Positions 1 through 6,692 of a stretch of DNA of 39,486 nucleotides are shown here, one piece after another. The notes under the pieces were generated by a model. That model saw nothing but the letters and a program-made list of their open reading frames with translations, made no database searches and was not told where the DNA came from. Source of the DNA: CAVUUN01 sp964421755 (GTDB lineage Bacteria > Acidobacteriota > UBA6911 > RPQK01); assembly GCA_964421755.1 (NCBI GenBank), contig CAYQYP010000138.1, positions 1 through 39,486 on the forward strand. Direction: 5' to 3'. The position numbers and the translations under genes are program-made. Position 1 is the stretch's first letter. The number at the start of each line of letters is the position of its first letter.

Positions 1-51
1 AACCAGGAACCAGGCGACGAAACCTACGACAAGACCTGCCAGGATACCCAT
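1..51 (-). CDS. Small hydrophobic membrane protein, N-terminus only
   Basis: An ATG at 51 on the minus strand opens a frame that runs off the window edge after 17 codons (MGILAGLVVGFVAWFLV). It is preceded by GGAGG nine bases upstream, a convincing ribosome-binding site. The visible residues are a glycine-rich hydrophobic helix like the first membrane segment of GlsB/YeaQ/YmgE-type or other very small stress membrane proteins. Too little is visible to name a family. It is divergent from the CsbD gene, across the inverted-repeat region. Confidence 0.45.
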   Translation of the reverse strand, partial: MGILAGLVVGFVAWFLV

Positions 52-85
52 AGTTTCCGTCCTCCGGGCCTCATCCTAACAGAAG

Positions 86-580
86 AAAGGAGACAAGGAG
101 ACAAGAAGAAGGGGAGACAAGAAGAAGGGGAGACAGGGAGAAGGGGAGACAGGGCATAAGCGCTAACTTAACTGTCGAGCTTTCAAGGCCGACGGCCTGA
201 CTCAGGTCAGCCTGGGGCGAAGCCCCATAAGCGTTAACTTATTTGTTGGAACTCTTGTTTTTAGGGCCAAGGGCCCGAGTCAGTTTAGCCTAGGGCGAAG
301 CCCTAGGAATCAAGTGTGACGCGGTTTTCAGCGCTGTAGGCGCGACTCAAAGCGCGCTAATCCCACACGTAGATGGTAATTCACCGTCAGTATCTTGAAT
401 CGCGCCTTCAGCGCTGAAACCGCACCACGCGTGATTTCCTGGGGCTTCGCCCCAGGCTAAACTGAATCGGGCCCTTGGCCCTGAAAGCAGACCTGCCCAA
501 TTAAGTTAGCGCTTATGGGGAGACAGGGAGAGGCCGCTTCTCCTTGTCTCCCCGTCTCCTTGTCTCCCCCCCTCACCCCT
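86..580. repeat. Large nested inverted repeat with purine/pyrimidine-rich ends
   Basis: This roughly 0.5-kb gene-free block folds back on itself around position 370. The outer arms are GGAGACAAGGAGAC-type purine tracts (about 86-150) and their pyrimidine complements (about 535-580). Inside, CCCCATAAGCGTTAACTTA (221-239) pairs with its complement at 503-521. The stretch 263-308, containing TTAGCCTAGGGCGAAGCCCT, pairs with 439-486, and GCGGTTTTCAGCGCTG near 312 pairs with its complement near 400. A partly diverged direct copy of the 226-306 unit lies at 154-226. The block resembles a MITE or REP-like element with no coding capacity, and shares its AGGGCGAAGCCCT core with the repeat at 28152-28375. 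Confidence 0.8.
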
Positions 581-622
581 TGCCACTCGCCCCTCGCCCC
601 TCGCCACTTGCCTCCTGCTTCT

Positions 623-637
623 TGGCACCGTGGTTGC
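623..637 (+). promoter_or_regulatory. Sigma-54 (RpoN) -24/-12 promoter of csbD
   Basis: TGGCAC, five bases, then TTGCA is an exact match to the RpoN consensus, with GG at -24 and GC at -12 correctly spaced. The predicted start near 649 gives a leader of about 27 bases and leaves the AAAGGAGT Shine-Dalgarno (663-670) just before the ATG at 676. Transcription from it would need an enhancer-binding activator, which is not encoded in this window. Confidence 0.75.
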
Positions 638-675
638 ATCCTTATCCGCAACCAAATCAGCGAAAGGAGTCGAAT

Positions 676-897
676 ATGAACCGAGACATCTTCGGTGGAA
701 ACTGGAAACAGCTAAAAGGAAAGATCAAAGAAAAATGGGGAGATTTCACGGATGACGAGCTCGATGTGCTGGAAGGCAAACGAGATCAGTTCATCGGCAA
801 ACTGCAGGAGAAGTACGGCTGGACCCGCGAACGCGCCGAGCGCGAATACAACGAGTGGGAAAGCGGCGTATACAGCGGGTCAACTCGCAAGTACTGA
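676..897 (+). CDS. CsbD-like general stress protein
   Basis: A 73-residue, highly charged helical protein of the CsbD family (PF05532), starting MNRDIFGGNWKQLKGKIKEK. The family hallmark 'NWKQLKGK(I/V)KEKWG' is intact at residues 9-22, followed by 'DDELDVLEGKRDQFIGKLQEKYG'. CsbD proteins are small, abundant, stress-induced proteins of unknown biochemical role. The ATG at 676 is chosen because it carries AAAGGAGT at the right spacing and begins exactly where the family begins; the longer upstream frame runs through repeat sequence. A perfect sigma-54 element lies 39 bases upstream, whereas Bacillus CsbD is a sigma-B protein, so the regulation here is different. A short CGGGGA...TCCCCG hairpin (914-930) follows, before the topoisomerase gene. 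Confidence 0.92.
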   Translation: MNRDIFGGNWKQLKGKIKEKWGDFTDDELDVLEGKRDQFIGKLQEKYGWTRERAEREYNEWESGVYSGSTRKY

Positions 898-973
898 CAA
901 ATAATAGACAAGTCGGGGAGATTTTCCCCGGGGGGCAGGGCAACAGTGTTCGCAAAAGGAGGCGAACAGAGAG

Positions 974-2065
974 ATGGGTACCTCTGAACTACGAGCATTG
1001 CACCCTGCTCCGACCACGAACCCGGTGCACGCAGCACGTTTCGCCGGACTCCGGTACGTTTCCGACGCAATTCGCGGAATCAGGCGAAAACGAGCGGGCA
1101 CCGGGTTCTTCTATGTCCACCCGGACGGCACCCGCCTGACCGATCGGGATGAGCTCAAACGATTCCGAAGCCTGGTTATCCCTCCCGCATGGAAGGACGT
1201 CTGGATCTGTCCGTATAAGAATGGTCACCTTCAGGCCACCGGGCGTGATGCCCGGGGACGCAAACAGTACCGCTATCATCCGCTGTGGCGTCAGATCAGG
1301 GACGAAACGAAGTACCGCCGCCTGGTCGACTTCGCCCGGAGTCTACCGAAGATCCGGGAGGCGGTGGACAATGACCTCCGCCAGCCGGGGCTCACCAAGA
1401 GAAAAGTACTTGCCACCCTGGTCCGCCTGCTCGAAAGCACGCTCATTCGTGTCGGGAACGAGGAGTACGCGAAGCAGAACCGCTCCTACGGCCTGACCAC
1501 CTTGCGCGATCACCATGCCACCGTCGACGGAACCAAACTTCGCTTCCGCTTCCGCGGCAAATCGGGTAAGGAACACTGCATCGGAATCAGGGATCGGCGA
1601 TTGGCCAAAATAGTTCGACGATGCCAGGAATTACCCGGCCAGGAGTTGTTTCAATACACCGAGAACGGGTCTGCTCCCACGCCAATCGATTCCTCGGACG
1701 TGAACGACTACATCCGGGAGATCAGCGGCGAAGAATTTACCGCGAAGGACTTCAGGACCTGGGCCGGCACCCTCGCCGCGGCCGCTGCGTTGCAGGAGTA
1801 TGGGGTTCCCGCTTCATTAACCGAAGGCAAGCGCAATGTCGCCCAGGTGATCAGACACGTGGCCGAACGCCTCGGCAATACGCCCAATACGTGCCGCAAG
1901 TTCTACGTACATCCCGTAATCATCGACGCGTACATGGATGGTTCGCTGCCGCACATGCTTGGTCCAGTGGCGAAGCGCGTTTATGCTCTCACTATTCATA
2001 ATTTGGACGAGCAGGAGACGTCGCTTGTCGGCGTGCTTGAGGAGAGCATAGCTAAGTTGGCGTAA
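974..2065 (+). CDS. DNA topoisomerase IB, poxvirus/bacterial type
   Basis: A 363-residue type IB topoisomerase, which relaxes supercoils by nicking one strand through a 3'-phosphotyrosine. The N-terminal domain (about 25-110) carries 'GxGFFYVHPDGTRLTD...RFRSLVIPPAW'. The catalytic domain follows (about 115-320). Residues expected to be catalytic are R159 (RVGNEEYA), K196, R261 (DFRTWAGT), N302 and nucleophile Y311 (KFYVHP). Their spacings (37, 65, 41, 9) equal those I recall for Deinococcus TopIB (R137, K174, R239, N280, Y289), including Asn where poxviruses have His, so the enzyme looks intact. The start has AAAGGAGG ten bases upstream. It is 76 bases behind csbD and could be co-transcribed. 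The ends of this gene and the next (SDR, minus strand) converge. Confidence 0.95.
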   Translation: MGTSELRALHPAPTTNPVHAARFAGLRYVSDAIRGIRRKRAGTGFFYVHPDGTRLTDRDELKRFRSLVIPPAWKDVWICPYKNGHLQATGRDARGRKQYRYHPLWRQIRDETKYRRLVDFARSLPKIREAVDNDLRQPGLTKRKVLATLVRLLESTLIRVGNEEYAKQNRSYGLTTLRDHHATVDGTKLRFRFRGKSGKEHCIGIRDRRLAKIVRRCQELPGQELFQYTENGSAPTPIDSSDVNDYIREISGEEFTAKDFRTWAGTLAAAAALQEYGVPASLTEGKRNVAQVIRHVAERLGNTPNTCRKFYVHPVIIDAYMDGSLPHMLGPVAKRVYALTIHNLDEQETSLVGVLEESIAKLA

Positions 2066-2191
2066 TAAATGATAAACAGCGCTTGAGTTTCGCCGTCCCC
2101 ACCAACGCTCCTTCGGAATCCGCTGTCTTTTGGTTGCGGCTGCGCCGCGCTGTGTCCTTCGTCGATAACGTCTTCAGAAGCGAACCCGCCA

Positions 2192-2213
2192 GTCCGACTT
2201 GGAAGTCGACCTG
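2192..2213. repeat. Decayed copy of the GTCCGACTT palindrome
   Basis: GTCCGACTTGGAAGTCGAC differs by one missing G from the perfect 20-base palindrome that occurs four times at 17433-17688. It sits between the convergent topoisomerase and SDR genes, where it could act as a weak terminator stem. It shows that this repeat family is dispersed and not restricted to one locus. Confidence 0.6.
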
Positions 2214-2215
2214 GT

Positions 2216-3079
2216 TCAACTCGAAATGAAATCCCCGCCATTGACGTGGATGAACTGACCGGTGATGTACGAAGCGTCGCTCGCGGCTAGAAAAACGTAG
2301 GCAGGCGCAACTTCGGCTGGTTCACCGGGACGGCTCATCGGTGTGTCCGTTCCGAACTTCGCGACCTTCTCCTCGGGAAACGTGGCCGGGATGAGGGGAG
2401 TCCAGATCGGCCCGGGCGCTACCCCGTTCACACGGATCCCGCGTTCAGCCAGTGACTGTGCCAGCGCGCGCGTAAAGGCGACGATCGCGCCTTTCGTAGA
2501 CGAGTAGTCGATCAGAGACGGGTTGCCTCGGTAGGCCGTGATGGAGCTGGTGTTGATTATGCTCGCCCCTTTCTTCAGATGCGCGAGCGCTGCCTTTGTA
2601 ATGTAGAACATAGAGAAAATATTCGTGCGAAAAGTCTTCTCCAGCTGTTCGGCCGAGATATCCTCGAGCCTGTTCTGAACGTGCTGCTCGGCGGCGTTGT
2701 TGACAACGACGTCGAGACGGCCAAGCTCGTCGACGGTCTTCTTGACGGCCCTCTTGCAGTACTTTTCGTCCCTCACGTCGCCCGGGAGCAAGAGGCACTT
2801 TTGCCCCTCTGCTTCGATCTGGCGTTTGGTCTCCTCCGCATCCTGGTGTTCGTCAAGGTATAGGACAGACACGTCAGCTCCCTCGCGTGCGAAGAGGACG
2901 GCAACCGCGCGACCGATCCCGCTGTCGCCGCCCGTTATGAGGGCGACCTTGCCCTCGAGCTTTCCGCTTCCCCGGTATTCCGGCAGGGCAACCACCGGGC
3001 GGGGAGTCATTTCTTTTTCGATTCCGGGTTGTCTTTTCTGCCTTTGGGCGGGTTTTGGACTTTTCTTTTTTACTGGCAT
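2216..3079 (-). CDS. SDR-family oxidoreductase, YdaD/general stress protein 39-like
   Basis: A 287-residue classical short-chain dehydrogenase. A basic, Lys/Pro-rich N-terminal extension (1-40) precedes the Rossmann motif TGGDSGIG (49-56). NNAA is at 127-130, catalytic Ser179, and Tyr192-x3-Lys196 in 'DYSSTKGA', with the usual 13-residue Ser-Tyr spacing. The 'GGDSGIGRAVA..FAREGADV..LYLDEHQDAEET' signature is typical of the stress-associated YdaD/YhdF subgroup; the substrate is unknown. The ATG at 3079 has GAGGTG upstream. Gene order (CsbD, topoisomerase, stress SDR) suggests a stress-related neighbourhood, but this gene is on the opposite strand and no promoter was recognised. Confidence 0.9.
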   Translation of the reverse strand: MPVKKKSPKPAQRQKRQPGIEKEMTPRPVVALPEYRGSGKLEGKVALITGGDSGIGRAVAVLFAREGADVSVLYLDEHQDAEETKRQIEAEGQKCLLLPGDVRDEKYCKRAVKKTVDELGRLDVVVNNAAEQHVQNRLEDISAEQLEKTFRTNIFSMFYITKAALAHLKKGASIINTSSITAYRGNPSLIDYSSTKGAIVAFTRALAQSLAERGIRVNGVAPGPIWTPLIPATFPEEKVAKFGTDTPMSRPGEPAEVAPAYVFLAASDASYITGQFIHVNGGDFISS

Positions 3080-3444
3080 AGATACACCTCGAATGGTTTC
3101 GTTGCGCCGGTTGACGCGTCCGGTAAGTAGTTGATAGCGAAAGGACCTTAAGACGATGGTATCTCACCGCGAGCTAAAACACGACGGCACGGGCATCCGG
3201 CGCGATTCCCAGAAGTGCGATGGACGTACCGCGACCTGTAGGAATCCTGCCGACAAGCGGGTTAACAACCCGGTTGCTTTAGGCTACTCTGGTACTAACA
3301 CTTCTCACCTTTCCCACAGAACGCCTGAAAACACCGCGCTGACCCGTAGTCGGAGAAGTGTCCCGACTCGTCCTACCCGCTTACTGTCTGTAAGTGACAG
3401 GGGCGAAGCCTGCACTCGCAAGTAAGCGGCGGCGTTACGAAATT
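3080..3444. other. Intergenic region between SDR and the glycan cluster
   Basis: No convincing gene. The region presumably holds the divergent promoters of the SDR and the glycosyltransferase cluster, but I see no clear -35/-10 or sigma-54 element. Small hairpins are present: CGGGTT-AAC-AACCCG near 3258-3272 and CTTAC-TGTCT-GTAAG at 3380-3394. An 89-codon frame (3156-3425) has composition unlike a protein and no ribosome-binding site. Confidence 0.5.
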
Positions 3445-5682
3445 ATGCCACGAACCGGGCAGTTAACAGGCAATGTAGCACTGCTTCGGGCGCTTCAACT
3501 GGGGGATCTGCTCTGTTCAGTTCCGGCTCTTCGAACCCTTCGCGCCTCCCTCCCTGATTCCAGAATAACGCTCGTCGGACTCCCCTGGGCGCGTTCCTTC
3601 GTCGACCGTTTCAATCGTTACGTGGACGGCTTCCTGGAGTTCCCGGGGTACCCTGGCCTTCCCGAGACGCCGGCAGACGAAGCCAAACTCGACCGGTTCG
3701 ACGCATTGGTCCTCCGGGAACGATTCGACCTCGCTATTCAAATGCATGGTGATGGCATCATTACGAATCGCTTCCTTGAACACTTGCACGCTCGTCGCCT
3801 GGCCGGTTTCTACAAGAATGGAGAGGAGCGTCCGTCCAGCCATTTCATTCCGTATCCCGAAGATCAGCCGGAGATACGACGACTGCTCCAGCTCGTGGAA
3901 GCCATTGGATGTCCGGTCCAGGGCGAGCACCTCGAGTTCCCGATACGCGAGGTGGAAGACCGGGAGTTCCGGTTGCTCTCTGACCGGCACGCACTGCCGG
4001 TGAAGCGTTATGTTTGTCTGCATCCGGGAGCGCGTCATGCCGATCGACGATGGCCGATTTCCTCCTTCATCGCGCTCGGGAGAAAGCTGTTGGATCGCGG
4101 CTGGCACCTCCTTGTAACCGGGACAGAAGGCGAGCGCGAGATCACCCGCCAGCTGAGTGCAGGGCTCGGGAGATGCACGGATCTGACCGGAGCGACGAGC
4201 CTCGGGGTCCTGGCCTGCGTGCTTCGCTCGTCGCGTTTGCTCGTCTGCAACGATACCGGGGTATCGCATCTTGGGGCCGCGCTCGGTGTCCCGAGCGTGG
4301 TGATCTTCAGCGGATCCGATCCGAGTCGGTGGGCGCCGTTGGACACGGAGCGTCACCGGGCGCTGGGAGATCCGATTAAACGCCCCGGCAGCCTGGTCGA
4401 CGTTGACGAAGCCAGTTCCGCCGCCCTTTCGCTGTTGGCTGATGCGCTCACGCAGGTTCGCCCGGTGCATCGATCTTCCAGCCTCACCTGGTCTACTCCG
4501 ATTGACTGGAAGAGAATCAATCGCATTCTGGCACTCCGCCTGGACAACATCGGCGACGTCGTCTTGTTGGGCCCGGCCCTTCGCGCGCTCAAGGCCCATC
4601 TACCCGGGGTTCACATCACGCTGATGGCTTCGCCGGCCGGGAGCCAGGCAGCCCGACTGCTGGGAGACGTCGACGATGTGTGGACCGAGAAAGTCATTTG
4701 GCAGGATGCGTCGTTCTCCATGCCACTGGATCCTGACAGGCAGCTGGAGCTCGTTGATCGGATCCGGCGGGGCAACTTCGATCTTGCCCTGATTTTTTCG
4801 AGTTTCTCGCAAAGTCCGTATCCACCCGCTTTCGCTTGTTACCTTGCCGGCGTCCCAATCCGGGCGGGCGACTCCAAGGAATTCGGAGGAAGTGTCCTGT
4901 CGCACTGGGTGGAAGCTCCGGAAGACGCCATGCACCAGGCAGAGCGGAATCTGAATCTGCTCCGGGCGATCGGTTGCCCGGCGCCCAACGAATCGTCGCG
5001 ACTGGAATTGACGATTCCCGAGGAAGACGAGGACGGGGCGGCCCGCCTGCTGGCAGAAGCGGGGATCGGCCCAGATCAGCCGTTCATCTCGGTGGTTCCC
5101 GGGGCGAGCTGCGCCGCTCGGACGTACCCATTTGCTCGGTACTGCGAGGTGGTTCGGTTGCTGAGCGAGCGCGTCGCCTGTCCTCTCGTCCTGCTGGGGA
5201 GCGCGCGGGAAGCACAGTCGTTTCTTTTGGCTGACACTGATGCGCTGCCGACGTCCCGTGTGGTGTGGCTGGTCGGCCGTACGACGGTCGCCCAATTTGC
5301 GGCAATCGTGAAGCGAGCGAGTGTGGTGGTGGCAAACAACTCGAGCGCGGTGCACATAGCCGATGCTTTTTCGCGTCCGATGGTCGTCCTGTACTCGGGC
5401 ACCGAGTACAGGAGCCAGTGGCGGCCGAGGTTCTCACTATCGAGAATACTCACTCGGCCAACCCCGTGTTCGCCCTGTTACCAGTTTCAATGCCCTTATC
5501 AGCTCGAGTGCCTGGAGATCTCACCTGAGGAAGTGTGCAGTGAAGTGGTCAGGCTACTCGAGCTAACCAGTTCCCCAATGGAGATCGAGCCCAGCGTCGT
5601 CAACTCCGCGCAAGTGTTGGCAGAAGGACGTGACGCGGCAGGTCCGGACGAATCGCTCTTAGTGCAGGAAGGTCAAGCATGA
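3445..5682 (+). CDS. Tandem GT9 (heptosyltransferase-family) fusion protein
   Basis: A 745-residue protein made of two complete GT9 modules. Module 1 (about 8-330) starts 'ALLRALQLGDLLCSVPALRTLR' and contains the donor-site motif 'NDTGVSHLGAALGVPSVV'. Module 2 (about 355-715) starts 'ALRLDNIGDVVLLGPALRALK' and contains 'ANNSSAVHIADAFSRPMVV' plus a C-terminal Cys cluster, C-x2-C-x4-C-x5-C. Module 1 lacks the Cys cluster. GT9 enzymes transfer heptose from ADP-heptose, in the cytoplasm at the membrane. The ATG at 3445 is chosen because homology starts about eight residues in; neither it nor the in-frame GTG at 3394 has a strong Shine-Dalgarno. It overlaps the next gene by ATGA. Heptose supply by HldE/GmhB downstream fits the assignment. 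Confidence 0.85.
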   Translation: MPRTGQLTGNVALLRALQLGDLLCSVPALRTLRASLPDSRITLVGLPWARSFVDRFNRYVDGFLEFPGYPGLPETPADEAKLDRFDALVLRERFDLAIQMHGDGIITNRFLEHLHARRLAGFYKNGEERPSSHFIPYPEDQPEIRRLLQLVEAIGCPVQGEHLEFPIREVEDREFRLLSDRHALPVKRYVCLHPGARHADRRWPISSFIALGRKLLDRGWHLLVTGTEGEREITRQLSAGLGRCTDLTGATSLGVLACVLRSSRLLVCNDTGVSHLGAALGVPSVVIFSGSDPSRWAPLDTERHRALGDPIKRPGSLVDVDEASSAALSLLADALTQVRPVHRSSSLTWSTPIDWKRINRILALRLDNIGDVVLLGPALRALKAHLPGVHITLMASPAGSQAARLLGDVDDVWTEKVIWQDASFSMPLDPDRQLELVDRIRRGNFDLALIFSSFSQSPYPPAFACYLAGVPIRAGDSKEFGGSVLSHWVEAPEDAMHQAERNLNLLRAIGCPAPNESSRLELTIPEEDEDGAARLLAEAGIGPDQPFISVVPGASCAARTYPFARYCEVVRLLSERVACPLVLLGSAREAQSFLLADTDALPTSRVVWLVGRTTVAQFAAIVKRASVVVANNSSAVHIADAFSRPMVVLYSGTEYRSQWRPRFSLSRILTRPTPCSPCYQFQCPYQLECLEISPEEVCSEVVRLLELTSSPMEIEPSVVNSAQVLAEGRDAAGPDESLLVQEGQA

Positions 5683-6692
5683 GCAATCGCCTGCGAATCC
5701 TTACCTGGCATGTCCATGGGAATTACTTGTACTACCTTGGCCATGTCCCCCACGACATCTGCCTTCCTGTCAAGCCGGGGCGGCCCGAGGGCTATGGCGG
5801 TAAGTGCGGGACGCTGCCGTGGCAGCCGAACCTGCACGAAGTGCCTGCCGAGTCGGTCAAGAGGATGGAGTTCGACTGTATCCTCTTCCAATCCAAGCGC
5901 AACTATCTGATCGACCAGTACGAACTTTTGTCGGCCGAGCAGCTGAAGCTGCCTAGGATATACCTCGAGCACGACCCTCCTCGGGAGAACCCGACCGATA
6001 CTCGACACCCGGTGGGTGATCCGAATGTTCTGCTCGTTCACGTGACCCACTTCAACGACTTGATGTGGAACAGCGGAGCGACGCCAACCCGCGTGATCGA
6101 ACACGGCGTCGTCGTCCCGGACACGGTCCGCTATACCGGTGAGCTGGAACGCGGAATCACCGTAGTGAACGGGCTGAAGAAGCGTGGAAGACGGGTGGGC
6201 GCAGATGTCTTCGAGCGGGTTCGCGATCAGGTTGCCGTCGACCTGGTCGGGATGGAATCCGAGCAGGCAGGGGGCCTGGGCGAGGTTGACCACAGGAGCC
6301 TTGCCGCGTTTTGCGCGCACTATCGATTCTTCTTCAACCCGATCCGGTATACCAGCCTTGGCCTGGCTGTGTGCGAGGCGATGATGCTCGGGATCCCCAT
6401 GGTCGGACTGGCAACAACGGAGATGGTGACCACGGTGGAGAATGGGGTTTCGGGCTATGTGGATACCAGCGTTGATCGGCTGATCGATCGCATGCGTTCC
6501 TTGCTGAGCGATCGTACGGAGGCGATGCGGCTCGGCGAAGGAGCGAGGCAAGCGGCAATACAGCGGTTTGGCATCGAACGTTTCGCGCGCGATTGGGATG
6601 AGACATTGCGGTTTGTCACGGGCGGCTCGCGTCGATCCCAGGTCGGACCATCCAGTTTTGAGCTTTTGGAGGAAGCCGGAGGAAGATCATGA
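5679..6692 (+). CDS. GT4-like glycosyltransferase
   Basis: A 337-residue GT-B protein with a C-terminal glycosyltransferase 1/4 signature: 'FNPIRYTSLGLAVCEAMMLGIPMVGLATTE' around 215-245, followed by 'VENGVSGYVDT'. The first Glu of the GT4 E-x7-E motif is replaced by Thr-Ser while the second is present. This points to a divergent donor site or altered catalysis. The N-terminal half is unusual, beginning 'ILTWHVHGNYLYYLGHVPHD', a signature I associate with bacterial glycan clusters but cannot link to a substrate. It overlaps the upstream and downstream genes by ATGA, so it is translationally coupled within the operon. Confidence 0.8.
   Translation: MSNRLRILTWHVHGNYLYYLGHVPHDICLPVKPGRPEGYGGKCGTLPWQPNLHEVPAESVKRMEFDCILFQSKRNYLIDQYELLSAEQLKLPRIYLEHDPPRENPTDTRHPVGDPNVLLVHVTHFNDLMWNSGATPTRVIEHGVVVPDTVRYTGELERGITVVNGLKKRGRRVGADVFERVRDQVAVDLVGMESEQAGGLGEVDHRSLAAFCAHYRFFFNPIRYTSLGLAVCEAMMLGIPMVGLATTEMVTTVENGVSGYVDTSVDRLIDRMRSLLSDRTEAMRLGEGARQAAIQRFGIERFARDWDETLRFVTGGSRRSQVGPSSFELLEEAGGRS

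Noticed and set aside
3517..4599. Long antisense frame (360 codons) opposite the tandem GT9 gene
   Set aside because: It mirrors the strongly conserved GT9 gene; composition and lack of any motif mark it as a shadow of GC-rich coding sequence.
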